Shown here piece after piece: positions 10,028-20,245 of a DNA stretch of 64,000 nucleotides (position 1 is the first letter of the stretch; each line of letters opens with the position of its first letter). Both the position numbers and the translations under genes were made by a program. The notes below the pieces were generated by a model. That model was given only the letters and a program-made list of their open reading frames with translations. It ran no database searches and was not told the origin of the DNA. This DNA comes from Pseudomonas sp. Q2-TVG4-2 (GTDB taxonomy: Bacteria > Pseudomonadota > Gammaproteobacteria > Pseudomonadales > Pseudomonadaceae): NCBI RefSeq assembly GCF_013620795.1, contig NZ_LGLW01000005.1:248001-312000 (forward strand), given 5' to 3'.

Positions 10028-10114
10028 AGGAGCGGCCGGTGGCCACATGCCACTGGGCACCGTACGGGGCCAGCGTGTAGCCTTGCCCCGATAAAAAACC
10101 GAAGAAAACGCGCC

Positions 10115-10131
10115 CGGCTCGTCACGAGCCG
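10115..10131. promoter_or_regulatory. Palindrome upstream of liuR
   Basis: CGGCTCGTCACGAGCCG has 8-bp perfect arms around a single C. It lies between scoB and liuR, 30 bp before the liuR ATG. It could be an operator or a short hairpin ending scoB transcription, but no T-run follows. Confidence 0.4.
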
Positions 10132-10160
10132 CGGGTGGACAGGCAAGACTGGATATATTC

Positions 10161-10556
10161 ATGGCAAAGCAGACGTACAGCATTTCCGATTTGGCCAACG
10201 AGCTCGACATCACCACCCGTGCGATTCGCTTCTACGAGGAACAGGGCATGCTTTCGCCGAAACGGCGCGGCCAGGAGCGTATCTACACGCCGAAGGATCG
10301 CGTCGCGCTCAAGCTCATCCTACGCGGCAAGCGCATCGGTTTTTCGTTGGCTGAATGCAAGACGCTGATCGAACTCTACGATCCCAAGGCCGGTAACCAG
10401 AAGCAGCTAAACATCATGCTCGGGATGATTACCGAGCGTCGTCAACAACTTGAGCAACAGCAGCTGGACATCCAACAGATGCAGCTGGAGCTCGATACCG
10501 CTGAGGAGCGTTGCCTCACCGCGCTGAAAGCGACTCTGGGCAAGGAAGCTGGCTGA
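10161..10556 (+). CDS. liuR: MerR-family regulator LiuR
   Basis: Transcription factor of 131 aa with an N-terminal MerR winged helix (YSISDLANELDITTRAIRFYEEQGML) and a long C-terminal coiled-coil helix rich in Gln, Leu and Glu (ERRQQLEQQQLDIQQMQLELDTAEE). It has no cysteine metal-binding site of the CueR type, in line with LiuR sensing an organic effector. LiuR represses liu genes in other Pseudomonas and shares this short architecture. The Shine-Dalgarno is weak. Its likely target is the palindrome at 1710-1723. Confidence 0.88.
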   Translation: MAKQTYSISDLANELDITTRAIRFYEEQGMLSPKRRGQERIYTPKDRVALKLILRGKRIGFSLAECKTLIELYDPKAGNQKQLNIMLGMITERRQQLEQQQLDIQQMQLELDTAEERCLTALKATLGKEAG

Positions 10557-10705
10557 TAGCAGCGCCCCCGCTCGCACCCGCTAGTACGACACCGACCCAC
10601 CCTCTCCCCACCACGCTTTCGAGTACGCCACGAGTACAAGCGCATATCGCGGTGCGTGCCCGAAAAGCTGGTCGTCCAGATAACCAGACATCGATCCAGA
10701 ATCGT

Positions 10706-10738
10706 GGACACTCGGATAAATGCCCTAGCCGAATGTCC
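10706..10738. promoter_or_regulatory. Inverted repeat, candidate upstream activator site for the TRAP operon
   Basis: Arms GGACACTCGG (10706-10715) and CCGAATGTCC (10729-10738) are inverted with 9 of 10 matches. An overlapping smaller palindrome GTCCGACGGAC lies at 10735-10745. The repeat lies about 80-110 bp upstream of the sigma-54 promoter, a usual place for an enhancer-binding protein. The rest of the 404-bp spacer (10557-10960) showed no gene. Confidence 0.5.
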
Positions 10739-10815
10739 GACGGACTGGACACAGGCGCATCCTAACGATCTCTGAAACCGCTCTGGAATGGGCAATTGAG
10801 CATGTATCGGGAGTC

Positions 10816-10831
10816 AGGCACAGAACCTGCT
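10816..10831 (+). promoter_or_regulatory. Candidate sigma-54 promoter of the TRAP operon
   Basis: AGGCAC-AGAAC-CTGCT matches the -24/-12 consensus TGGCAC-N5-TTGCW, with GG at 10817-10818 and GC at 10829-10830 exactly 10 bp apart. Transcription would start near 10842. A sigma-54 activator gene is encoded just after the transporter genes. Confidence 0.65.
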
Positions 10832-10960
10832 ATGGGATAAGCGCTAAACGCCAAGACTTCTGGCGGGCGAGTGACTGGATGTTGCTCTTCCGCTTTCCGG
10901 CTGCGCCGCACCGGGCCATAACCTCTGGCTATCAAAACAACAAAAACAAGGAAACCTGCA

Positions 10961-12046
10961 ATGTCCGTAACGAAAAAGCTGTCCCGTCTCGCCTGTGCCA
11001 TCGGCGCAGCAACCGTTATCAGTGCCACGCTGGTTAGCGCCAACGCAATGGCCACTGAGAAAATTCGCTGGCAAGTGCCATTGGCCTTCCCGTCCCATCT
11101 CGTCGGTCTGACCACGCCGGTCAAGCACTTGTCGGAATCGCTCAAGGCGATTTCCGGCGGCGACATCCAGCTGCGCTACTACGAGCCCGGCGAACTGGTA
11201 CCGCCATTCGAGATCATGGATGCGGTGAGCAACGGCAAATACCCGGCCGGCTATACCTGGATCGGTTACGACCAGGGCACTATCCCCGCGCTGCCACTGT
11301 ATTCCGGTGCACCGTTCAACATGGAGCCGCCGGCCTACCTGGCCTGGTACTACGAGGGCGACGGCAAGAAGCTGCTCGAAGAGATCTACGCCGAACGCAA
11401 TATCCATCCGATGCTGTGCAGCATCATCGGCCCGGAAGGCGCCGGCTGGTTCGCCAAGCCGATCGAGAAGCTGGAAGACATCGATGGACTGCGTATCCGT
11501 TTCGCCGGTATCGGCGGCAAGGTGCTGGAGAAACTCGGTGCGTCGGTCACCATGATTCCGGGTGGCGAGATCTACCAGGCGCTGGAGCGCAAGACCATCG
11601 ACGCCACGGAGTTCTCGCAGCCCGCCATCGACAAAATGCTGGGCCTCGACCAGATCATCAAGAACTACATCATGCCGGGCTGGCACCAGACGCTGACCAC
11701 CTCACACCTGTTGGTGAACAAGGGTGTCTGGGAAAAGCTCGAGCCGCAAAGCCGCGCGCTGATCGAGATGGGCTGCGAATCCGCCACGCTCAAGGGCTTC
11801 GCCGAAAGCGAGTGGGCCCAGCCAACCGCACTGCGCGATTACGAGAAGCAGGGCGTCAAGGCTCAGGTGCTGCCTGAAGAAGTGTTGCGAGAACTTGAGC
11901 GAGTGACCAAGGAAGTGCTCGATGAGCAGGCCGCTGGCGACGAGATGTTCAATCGCGTCCTGACCAGCCAGCGTGAATTCATGCGGCACCATTCCATCTG
12001 GCACGGCAAGGGTTACTTGCCGCGCGATTACTACAAGTACGAGTAA
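10961..12046 (+). CDS. TRAP transporter solute-binding protein (DctP family)
   Basis: Periplasmic receptor of 361 aa for a sodium-driven TRAP uptake system. A Sec signal peptide (LACAIGAATVISATLVSANAMA) covers about residues 10-31. The mature part shows TRAP family features including GAGWFAKPIEKLEDIDGLRIR and GGEIYQALERKTIDATEFSQP, the latter resembling the TakP branch that binds 2-oxo or hydroxy monocarboxylates. The start has AAGGAAACCTGCA upstream. Genomic context (acetoacetate production, 3-hydroxybutyrate dehydrogenase, HbcR-like activator) suggests ketone bodies or branched 2-oxoacids as substrate. That is inference. Confidence 0.9.
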   Translation: MSVTKKLSRLACAIGAATVISATLVSANAMATEKIRWQVPLAFPSHLVGLTTPVKHLSESLKAISGGDIQLRYYEPGELVPPFEIMDAVSNGKYPAGYTWIGYDQGTIPALPLYSGAPFNMEPPAYLAWYYEGDGKKLLEEIYAERNIHPMLCSIIGPEGAGWFAKPIEKLEDIDGLRIRFAGIGGKVLEKLGASVTMIPGGEIYQALERKTIDATEFSQPAIDKMLGLDQIIKNYIMPGWHQTLTTSHLLVNKGVWEKLEPQSRALIEMGCESATLKGFAESEWAQPTALRDYEKQGVKAQVLPEEVLRELERVTKEVLDEQAAGDEMFNRVLTSQREFMRHHSIWHGKGYLPRDYYKYE

Positions 12047-12058
12047 CCGCACGGGCCG

Positions 12059-12083
12059 AGGGGCGCAGCATCGCTGTGCCCCT
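12059..12083 (+). promoter_or_regulatory. Hairpin between dctP- and dctQ-type genes
   Basis: AGGGGCGCAGC pairs with GCTGTGCCCCT (one G-U pair) around ATC. It lacks a T-tract and lies 13 bp after the binding-protein stop codon. Such hairpins often protect the mRNA of the highly expressed binding protein relative to the membrane subunits. Confidence 0.5.
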
Positions 12084-12159
12084 TGCTCGCAAGCGGGCCG
12101 TTGCCAGAGCCAGATTCAGCTTTGCAGCGGCTTCCCCGTGCTGGATTACCGAGGTGGCC

Positions 12160-12774
12160 ATGTCCGTTCATCCCGTTTCCCCCAATGCTGCTGCGCCCGC
12201 CTCCGACGAGGCCGCGCTGCCGCATAACCGCCTGTCCTATTGGCTCGACAAAGCTCTGGTCGCTATTGGCGAAGCCAGCGCCTGGATCTGGCTGTTGGTG
12301 CTCGCGGTAGTGCTGACCAACGTGTTTAGCCGCTTCGTGCTGGCCCGCGGCTCGATTGCCCTGGAAGAGCTGTCATGGCATCTGTTCGGCGCCGCGCTGA
12401 TGCTCGCGCTCGCCTATGCCGTAGTACGTGACGACCATGTGCGAGTCGATGTCCTGCGCGAAAGGTTCACTCTGCGCAGCCAGGCCATCATCGAGTTGCT
12501 GGCGATCCTGATCCTGGCATTACCGGTGGTGTTGTTGATGGTCGATGCGCTGATTCCTTTTGCCTATCAGGCGTTCATCTACAACGAGCGCTCGCAGGCG
12601 CCAAGCGGCCTACCGCATCGGTTCATTTTCAAGAGCGTGCTCCCGCTGGGCTTGGCGTTGGTCGCCCTGGCGCTGGCCTCCAGGGCCACGCGCTGTAGCA
12701 CGCTGCTGTTCAATTTCCCGCGGGCCTTGGCGCCCACTTCCGGTGACCGCGACCGCGGCCACTCACAGCCCTGA
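12160..12774 (+). CDS. TRAP transporter small membrane subunit (DctQ family)
   Basis: Four-helix membrane protein of 204 aa. Hydrophobic segments occur at about residues 37-60, 72-95, 115-140 and 155-175, and the conserved motif region WHLFGAALMLALAYAVVRDDHVRVDVL is present. The ATG at 12160 has GAGGTGG just upstream. A longer frame from 12076 would add 28 unlike residues that overlap the upstream hairpin, so it was rejected. It partners the DctM protein that follows 16 bp later. Confidence 0.88.
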   Translation: MSVHPVSPNAAAPASDEAALPHNRLSYWLDKALVAIGEASAWIWLLVLAVVLTNVFSRFVLARGSIALEELSWHLFGAALMLALAYAVVRDDHVRVDVLRERFTLRSQAIIELLAILILALPVVLLMVDALIPFAYQAFIYNERSQAPSGLPHRFIFKSVLPLGLALVALALASRATRCSTLLFNFPRALAPTSGDRDRGHSQP

Positions 12775-12790
12775 TGGAGCAGTCGTAATC

Positions 12791-14158
12791 ATGGGTCTGG
12801 AACAACTACTCGTCATCAGCATGTTCGCTACTTTCATGCTGCTACTGCTGCTTGGCTTTCCCGTGGCCTGGTCACTGGCCGGCATCGGACTGCTGTTCGG
12901 CGTGCTCGGCCATGTGATGGTCGAACACTTCGATGCCGATCTCTGGTTCACCTGGGACGGCACCATCGGTGTGCTGGATGCGCGCATCTATGGCATCGTC
13001 GCCAACGAGCTGATGGTCGCCCTGCCTTTATTCATTTTCATGGGCATCATGCTCGACCGCTCCGGCATCGCCGAACGGCTGATGCATAGCCTGGTGCGGG
13101 TGCTCGGCCCGTTACGCGGCGGCTATGCGGTCACGGTAGTGCTGGTGGGCATTCTGCTGGCTGCTTCAACCGGCATCGTTGGTGCCTCGGTGGCCCTGCT
13201 GGGCATGTTGTCCATCGGCCCAATGCTGCAGGCGAAGTACAACAAGAGTCTGGCCGTCGGTACCGCCTGTTCGGTGGGTACGCTGGGCATCCTGATTCCC
13301 CCGAGCATCATGCTGGTACTGATGGCTGACCGCCTCGGCACCTCCGAAGCCTCTGTGGGCAAACTGTTCATGGGCGCGCTGATTCCCGGCATGATGCTGG
13401 CGCTGATGTACATCCTCTACATCGTAGTCGTGTCCTGGGTGAAGAAAGACTTCGCGCCGGCGCCGGCCAACCGCCCGAAGCTCGATGCGCGGGCGCTGCT
13501 CGACGTGTTCTGGGCCGTGGTGCCACCGTTCGCGCTGATCCTGGCGGTGCTCGGCTCGATCTTCTTTGGCATTGCCACCACCACCGAGGCGTCAGCCGTG
13601 GGCGCGTTCGGTGCTGTATTGATGGCCGCCTGCAGCCGCAGGTTGGACATGACCGTGTTGAAGGAGGCGCTTTACCAGACCAGCCGCACCTCGGCCTTTA
13701 TCTTCGGCATTTTCATCGGCGCCACGGTGTTCGCCGCAGTGCTCCGTGGCCTGGGTGGCGACGATGTGATTCGCGCGGCCCTTACCGGCCTGCCCTTCGG
13801 CCAGACCGGCGTGTTGCTCACCGTGTTGTTCATCACTTTCCTGCTGGGCTTCTTTCTGGACTGGGTGGAGATCACCCTGATCATCTTGCCGCTGGTGGCC
13901 CCGGTACTGTTCTCCATGGGCGTCGATCCGCTGTGGTTCGCGATCCTCTTCGCCTTATGCCTACAGACCTCCTTCCTGACACCGCCGGTCGGCTTCGCCC
14001 TGTTCTACATCAAGGGCGTGTGCCCACCGGAAGTCACCACTCGCGACGTCTATCTCGGCGTACTGCCTTACATTCTGATGCAGTTGATCGGTCTGGCTCT
14101 GGTGTTCTTCTACGCGCCGCTGGCAACCTGGCTACCCAACGAGGTGTATGGCCTCTGA
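12791..14158 (+). CDS. TRAP transporter large permease subunit (DctM family)
   Basis: Inner-membrane transport subunit of 455 aa with about 12 hydrophobic segments. Family hallmarks include the N-terminal LLLLLGFPVAWSLAGIGLLFG, LPLFIFMGIMLDRSGIAERL, GTLGILIPPSIMLVLMAD and TPPVGFALFYIKGV. The start at 12791 has GGAG at 12776-12779. The frame is open upstream to 12560 but overlaps the dctQ gene. Length is near the usual 425-460. The three TRAP genes run in the order P-Q-M and end 75 bp before the activator gene. Confidence 0.92.
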   Translation: MGLEQLLVISMFATFMLLLLLGFPVAWSLAGIGLLFGVLGHVMVEHFDADLWFTWDGTIGVLDARIYGIVANELMVALPLFIFMGIMLDRSGIAERLMHSLVRVLGPLRGGYAVTVVLVGILLAASTGIVGASVALLGMLSIGPMLQAKYNKSLAVGTACSVGTLGILIPPSIMLVLMADRLGTSEASVGKLFMGALIPGMMLALMYILYIVVVSWVKKDFAPAPANRPKLDARALLDVFWAVVPPFALILAVLGSIFFGIATTTEASAVGAFGAVLMAACSRRLDMTVLKEALYQTSRTSAFIFGIFIGATVFAAVLRGLGGDDVIRAALTGLPFGQTGVLLTVLFITFLLGFFLDWVEITLIILPLVAPVLFSMGVDPLWFAILFALCLQTSFLTPPVGFALFYIKGVCPPEVTTRDVYLGVLPYILMQLIGLALVFFYAPLATWLPNEVYGL

Positions 14159-14233
14159 GCCCGGTCCGGCTGCCTTGCCCGAGGCAGTCGGTGCCTACCA
14201 TAATCGGCCGAACCCAAACGGATTCCTCTGCCC

Positions 14234-15721
<1,488 letters not shown>

Positions 15722-15767
15722 GCCACTCAGGCCGCTGCGGTAACCCTGCTGGCGGAGCCGACTCGCA

Positions 15768-15803
15768 CCGCAAGGTAGGAGAGTTCGAGTCTCTCCGTCC
15801 GCA
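15768..15803 (+). pseudogene. tRNA-Leu 3'-end fragment
   Basis: These 36 bp match the 3' part of the tRNA-Leu(UAG) gene in this window (complement 50588-50672) at 34 of 36 positions, covering part of the variable arm, the T-arm and the acceptor 3' strand. The 5' part (D-arm, anticodon) is absent and GCACC follows, so it is not a functional tRNA. It is either an attachment-site scar or a displaced tRNA end. Confidence 0.8.
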
Positions 15804-15921
15804 GCACCATGAAGACGTCGAAACACTTTGCGCGCCAAGGCGTGAAGCGCTGTTTGTAGCTGAGGTTGAGCCTGCAAAACCCATGCAGATTGGATGCGAT
15901 GGGTTTTGCTGCGCTCACTGG

Positions 15922-16692
15922 TTATTGGGCCAACCAGCCGCCATCTACATTCCAGGCAGCGCCTCGCACTTGCCTGGCTGCCTCGCTGCAGAGAAACAGC
16001 ACCAAATCGCCCAAATCATCGGGTGTGACGAAGTCCAGTGAAGGTTGTTTTTCCATCAGCAGTTCGCGCGTCGCCCGGCTCGGGTCGCCATGTACTTGGG
16101 CCTTGCTGTCGATCTGCTGTTGGACCAGCGGCGTCAACACCCAACCCGGGCAGAGCGCGTTGCAGGTAATCCCGGTGGTTGCGGTTTCCAGCGCAACGGT
16201 CTTGGTCAGACCAATCACGCCATGCTTGGCTGCCACGTACGCCGATTTCTGCGCCGAGGCAACCAAACCGTGCACCGAGGATATGTTTATGATCCGCCCC
16301 CAGTTGCGCTCGCGCATGCCCGGCAGTGCCAGACGCATGGTGTGAAATACCGAGGACAAATTGATGGCGATGATGCTGTCCCAGCGCTCGACCGGGAAGT
16401 TCTCAACCGGGGCAACATGCTGGATACCGGCGTTGTTGACCAATACATCGAGGGAGCCGAAGTCGCGTTCGATCTGGCTGATCATTTCACCGATCTGCTC
16501 GGCATCGGATACATCGGCAGGGTGATGCAACACGGCGGTGCCATACGCAGCCACTTGAGCGATGGCCGCCTCTACATCGCCGAAACCATTAAGCATCACA
16601 TTGGCGCCCGCCTCTGCCAGCTTGCAGGCGATGCCCAGACCAATGCCGCTGGTTGAACCTGTGACGAGGGCGGTTTTGCCTTTCAGAATCAT
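15922..16692 (-). CDS. bdhA: D-beta-hydroxybutyrate dehydrogenase
   Basis: NAD-dependent short-chain dehydrogenase of 256 aa interconverting 3-hydroxybutyrate and acetoacetate. It shows the cofactor motif TGSTSGIG (residues 11-18), NNAG, Asn111, Ser139, and the Tyr152/Lys156 catalytic pair in SAYVAAKHG. PGWVLTPLVQQQI and NVDGGWLAQ at the C-terminus are characteristic of the BdhA family. The ATG at 16692 has GGAGACAGCC before it. It is convergent with the HbcR-like activator and close to the acetoacetate CoA-transferase, so imported or stored 3-hydroxybutyrate could be oxidised and then activated. Confidence 0.94.
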   Translation of the reverse strand: MILKGKTALVTGSTSGIGLGIACKLAEAGANVMLNGFGDVEAAIAQVAAYGTAVLHHPADVSDAEQIGEMISQIERDFGSLDVLVNNAGIQHVAPVENFPVERWDSIIAINLSSVFHTMRLALPGMRERNWGRIINISSVHGLVASAQKSAYVAAKHGVIGLTKTVALETATTGITCNALCPGWVLTPLVQQQIDSKAQVHGDPSRATRELLMEKQPSLDFVTPDDLGDLVLFLCSEAARQVRGAAWNVDGGWLAQ

Positions 16693-17413
16693 GGCTGTCT
16701 CCGACTGCTGCGAGTAACGGTCAAGGCAGGTGCGCGCAGGCCACCTCGCTGACGATCAGAATAGCGGCTGCCGCAAAGGGCGTTATGCAGGGTCGCGGCA
16801 AAGCGTGACTGTATGGGACCGGGAACCAATCCGCCGGAACGTTCGAGCAGGGCATTCATGCAGTTTTCCTTATTGTTCTGATCGCTTCGTCTGCTCTCCT
16901 GCCGCTCCAGTGCTGGCGGTACGACAGGGAAACAAGCGAGACAGAGAAACAGAGCGAAAGCCATGCCAGCCTGGGGAAAAAAGCGACGAAAAAACCGGAA
17001 TACTGCGGCAGACGCATGATTACTTGCATTTGAAGAGGAGCCCATCTCCCTTCGCCCCCTTCAGGAAATAAGCTCCATGTCCATTTATCTGGGCATGCTC
17101 ATAGACTGCGACACATCTGTTCGACGCGTGTCCGGCCAGCTGGACGGTGCAATCGTGACCTTCCGTGTGTCACCGTTGCTGCGCGCCGACTCGCAGATAA
17201 GCATCCGAGCCATTGTTGGCTTTTTCGTTTATCGAATCCATGCCCGTCTCGTTAGTTACATTCCTGGTTAATTACCGCTCATCGACGCCCGATAAGCGGC
17301 TCGAACTCTTATTGCTCCCAAGCTTCTCAACAACAAGGCGACTGGTAAATGCAGCGAAACAACGCTGCTGTCGTCTCGTTTAATTGCAACTTTCACGACA
17401 GAGGGTAAATACC
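16693..17413. other. Spacer between bdhA and the KGG gene; no confident gene
   Basis: About 720 bp. A short frame on the minus strand (from about 16861 toward bdhA, beginning MNALLERSGG after AAGGAAAACTGC) and one on the plus strand (17077-17271) are open, but neither resembles a family I know. The right end carries a candidate AlgU promoter. Confidence 0.5.
17303..17329 (+). promoter_or_regulatory. Candidate AlgU (sigma-22) promoter
   Basis: GAACTC, a 16-bp spacer, then TCTCA closely matches the AlgU/RpoE-type consensus GAACTT-N16/17-TCTGA. Predicted transcription starts about 78 bp before the KGG-protein ATG, which suits a stress-induced hydrophilic protein. Confidence 0.5.
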
Positions 17414-17758
17414 ATGGCTGACAAGAAAGACGGCATGAGCGTTAACGAGGCGGGACGCAAAGGCGGCGAAGCAACCTCTGCATCTCACGATAAAGAGTTC
17501 TACCAGGAGATTGGCAGCAAAGGCGGCCAGAACAGTGGTGGCAACTTCGCCAATGATCCGGAGCGCGCCTCTGAGGCTGGTAAAAAAGGCGGTCAGAACA
17601 GCGGCGGTAATTTCGCTAACGACCGCGAAAAAGCGTCGGAAGCTGGCCAGAAAGGTGGCCAGAATAGCGGCGGCAACTTTGCCAATGACCGCGAGAAGGC
17701 GTCTGAAGCTGGCCGTAAAGGTGGTGAGAACAGCCACGGCGGTGGCCGCAATAGCTGA
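17414..17758 (+). CDS. KGG-repeat stress-induced protein (GsiB/YciG-like)
   Basis: Very hydrophilic, Gly/Asn/Lys-rich protein of 114 aa. Three tandem 20-residue units of the form KGGQNSGGNFANDREKASEA follow an N-terminal KGGEATSASHDKEFYQEIG unit, and a fourth truncated KGGENSHGG ends it. These are KGG (con-10 type) repeats seen in GsiB and YciG, which are desiccation or general-stress hydrophilins with no enzymatic activity. The start at 17414 is chosen because GAGGG lies about 9 bp upstream and MADKKDGMS is the usual opening. A strong terminator separates it from the DUF2795 gene. Confidence 0.88.
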   Translation: MADKKDGMSVNEAGRKGGEATSASHDKEFYQEIGSKGGQNSGGNFANDPERASEAGKKGGQNSGGNFANDREKASEAGQKGGQNSGGNFANDREKASEAGRKGGENSHGGGRNS

Positions 17759-17782
17759 CGCAACCGCGAGTGGACATCACCT

Positions 17783-17815
17783 GATGAGGCTGGGAGCCTG
17801 GCTCCCAGCCTCATC
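17783..17815 (+). terminator. Terminator after the KGG gene
   Basis: A perfect 15-bp stem, GATGAGGCTGGGAGC with its complement around CTG, begins 25 bp after the stop codon and is followed by TCTTC. Confidence 0.75.
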
Positions 17816-17835
17816 TCTTCACAGGAGGATTCGAC

Positions 17836-18045
17836 ATGACACGAGGTGTTGGCGGTGAGTCGCCTGCGAACGTAACGACATATTTGAAGGGAATTGACTA
17901 TCCAGCCAAGAAAGACCAATTGGTGCAACACGCCCAACAAAACGGTGCGGATTCGGAAGTAATAGAAGTGCTGAATAACATGCCAGATCAGGAATATGGA
18001 AATATGGCGGACGTTATGAAAGGCTATGGCGAATCCAGAAACTAA
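17836..18045 (+). CDS. DUF2795 domain protein
   Basis: Small soluble protein of 69 aa with the pattern of DUF2795: YLKGIDYPAKKDQLVQHAQQNGA, then VIEVLNNMPDQEYGNMADVMKGYG. Function is unknown; relatives are often encoded next to stress genes. AGGAGG eight bases before the ATG is an excellent ribosome site. It lies 78 bp after the KGG-repeat gene and is followed by its own hairpin. Confidence 0.88.
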   Translation: MTRGVGGESPANVTTYLKGIDYPAKKDQLVQHAQQNGADSEVIEVLNNMPDQEYGNMADVMKGYGESRN

Positions 18046-18114
18046 GCCTCCCTTGTTTATACGCACTACGAAACTAATTAGCCCTTAGTCTTCAGCGAAG
18101 AGTTTAGTTATATT

Positions 18115-18141
18115 AACCAAGCCAGCAAGTCTGGCTTGGTT
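18115..18141 (+). terminator. Terminator after the DUF2795 gene
   Basis: AACCAAGCCAG and CTGGCTTGGTT form an 11-bp perfect stem around CAAGT, 70 bp downstream of the stop codon. The convergent pgm gene ends at 18255, so the hairpin may serve both strands. Confidence 0.65.
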
Positions 18142-18254
18142 GATGCTGTGTGTCCTCCGCTTAATATGGCGACCGCTAGGCCAGTGACACAAATGCCCGT
18201 TTCACTTAGGAGCCATCTGCCGCCTCAACCTTACGACGGCATGACACCCATCGC

Positions 18255-19919
18255 TTACCCAGCCAACACGCCATCTACCAGCGCCTTGGCTTCCTCCTGG
18301 ATGCGTTGGAGGTGCGCCTCGCCTTCGAAGCTCTCAGCGTAGATTTTGTAGACGTCTTCGGTCCCCGATGGTCGTGCAGCGAACCAGCCATTGTCGGTAA
18401 CCACCTTGAGCCCGCCGATGGCCGCGCCGTTGCCCGGCGCTTCGGTAAGAATCTGCGTAATCGGCTGACCTGCCAATTCATCCGCAGTGACCTGCGATGC
18501 AGAAAGCTTGCCCAACTTGGCCTTCTGCTCGCGATCAGCGGGCGCATCGATACGTTGGTAGACCGGTGCGCCGAAGCGTTCGGTGAGCAACCGGTAACGT
18601 TCACCCGGGTCCTTGCCTGTCACCGCTGTGATTTCCGCCGCCAGCAGACCGAGAATGATGCCGTCCTTATCAGTCGACCAGGCGCCACCAGCTTTGCGCA
18701 GGAAGGATGCGCCTGCCGACTCTTCACCGCCGAAGCCCAGGCTGCCGTCCATCAAACCGTCAACGAACCATTTGAAACCTACCGGTACTTCCACCACTTG
18801 CCGTCCTATTCCCTGGGCGACCCGATCGATCATCGACGAGGACACCAGCGTCTTGCCGATACCCGCCTGGGCGCTCCATTCAGGACGATGGGTGAACAAG
18901 TATTCGATGGCTACCGCGAGGTAGTGATTGGGGTTGAGCAGCCCCACCGACCGCGCCACGATGCCGTGGCGGTCGTGATCCGTATCGCAGGCAAAGGACA
19001 CGTCGAAGCGCTCCTTGTTTTCGATCAGGCCCGCCATGGCGTGCGGCGAACTGCAATCCATACGGATCTTGCCATCCCAATCCAGGCGCATGAAGCGGAA
19101 GGTCGGGTCGACGCGGGTCGAAAGCACTTCGAGCGGAAGGCCATAGCGCTCGGCGATGCGCGTCCAATAGTGCACGCCGGCGCCACCGAGTGGATCGACG
19201 CCAAACTTCAGTCCCGAACCGCGAATGGCCTCAAGGTCGATCACCTGCCCCAACCCGCCGACATAACTGTCGATGAAGTCGAATCGCTGGGTGGTCGGCG
19301 CCTTCAACGCACGGCCGTAGTCCATCCGCTCGACGCCATTGAGCCCGGCCGTCAACAAGGTATTGGCACGATCCTGGATCCACTTGGTCACGCCGGTATC
19401 GGCCGGGCCGCCGTTGGTGGGGTTGTACTTGAAGCCGCCATCGGCCGGCGGGTTGTGCGATGGCGTGATCACGATGCCATCGGCCAGGCCGCTGGTACGG
19501 CCCTGGTTGTGTTCCAGGATCGCATTCGAGATCGCGGGAGTTGGTGTATAGCCGGGCTCGCCACCCGTCTCGGTGCATCCTGCATCGATGCGCGTCTCGA
19601 CACCATTGGCTGCCAGCACTTCGAGCGCCGAAATGAATGCAGGTTCGGACAGTGCATGGGTATCCATGCCAACGAAGATTGGGCCGTCGATGCGCTGCTC
19701 GCGCCGGTAGTCGCAGATCGCTTGGGTCACGGCGAGGATGTGCCATTCGTTAAAGCTGTTCTTAAGCGACGAACCGCGATGGCCCGATGTGCCGAACGAG
19801 ACCTGCTGCGCCGGGTCCGACGGGTCCGGACGCTCGCTGTAATAGCGCGAGACCAGGCGCGGAATGTTAGTCAGGGTGTTTTCGTCCGGCAGGCGTCCTG
19901 CGTTGAGGTCGAGACTCAT
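18255..19919 (-). CDS. pgm: Phosphoglucomutase (alpha-D-glucose-specific)
   Basis: Interconverts glucose-1-phosphate and glucose-6-phosphate, feeding glycogen, trehalose and envelope sugar synthesis. Of 554 aa, matching the E. coli Pgm class (about 546). The phosphoserine loop is TPSHNP (Ser154), the magnesium loop DTDHDRHG, the sugar-binding motif GEESAG and the phosphate-binding loop [10 protein letters not shown]. The start follows AAAGGAACGACAG. A 589-aa frame on the opposite strand is only a codon-bias shadow. Confidence 0.96.
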   Translation of the reverse strand: MSLDLNAGRLPDENTLTNIPRLVSRYYSERPDPSDPAQQVSFGTSGHRGSSLKNSFNEWHILAVTQAICDYRREQRIDGPIFVGMDTHALSEPAFISALEVLAANGVETRIDAGCTETGGEPGYTPTPAISNAILEHNQGRTSGLADGIVITPSHNPPADGGFKYNPTNGGPADTGVTKWIQDRANTLLTAGLNGVERMDYGRALKAPTTQRFDFIDSYVGGLGQVIDLEAIRGSGLKFGVDPLGGAGVHYWTRIAERYGLPLEVLSTRVDPTFRFMRLDWDGKIRMDCSSPHAMAGLIENKERFDVSFACDTDHDRHGIVARSVGLLNPNHYLAVAIEYLFTHRPEWSAQAGIGKTLVSSSMIDRVAQGIGRQVVEVPVGFKWFVDGLMDGSLGFGGEESAGASFLRKAGGAWSTDKDGIILGLLAAEITAVTGKDPGERYRLLTERFGAPVYQRIDAPADREQKAKLGKLSASQVTADELAGQPITQILTEAPGNGAAIGGLKVVTDNGWFAARPSGTEDVYKIYAESFEGEAHLQRIQEEAKALVDGVLAG

Positions 19920-20245
19920 CTGTCGTTCCTTTGGAAGGGTGGAAATATCACCTCAGGCAGAACCGTCGGGCCGCACGGGAGGCAACGAATGCAAAAAAGG
20001 CCTGGATCAATGCCCATTTATCTAGGCGCTAAGACCATCACTCCTTGGGCTTTGGTTCCCCATAGCGTCAGCTGAATGTCCAGGCTGAACGGTTGCGCAT
20101 GATATTGCCCGCCTTGACCACAGCCAAACGCTGCGGCCTTCTGAGGGAGGCTGGGCTTTCGCGCGATCCCGCCATGCCCCGTACAGTGCCGGCAACAGCG
20201 TCGCGCCTCGTTAAAGCAACGCAACCGACCCTGAACATACTCCGC
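19920..20245. other. Spacer between pgm and the sensor kinase gene; nothing recognised
   Basis: 326 bp upstream of pgm. It holds the pgm ribosome site and presumably its promoter, but no clear consensus, repeat or small gene was seen. Confidence 0.5.

Noticed and set aside
12560..12790. 77-codon N-terminal extension of the DctM subunit
   Set aside because: It overlaps the dctQ gene in another frame; the ATG at 12791 gives the standard N-terminus.
16689..17045. 118-aa minus-strand frame upstream of bdhA
   Set aside because: Overlaps the bdhA start region, low-complexity N-terminus and no known family; kept only as part of an unassigned spacer.
17460..17740. Tandem 60-bp repeats as a CRISPR-like array
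   Set aside because: Repeats are contiguous, coding and in frame as KGG protein units; there are no spacers or cas genes.
18306..20075. 589-aa open frame on the plus strand over pgm
   Set aside because: It is antisense to a fully recognisable phosphoglucomutase, has no family motifs and arises from high-GC codon bias.
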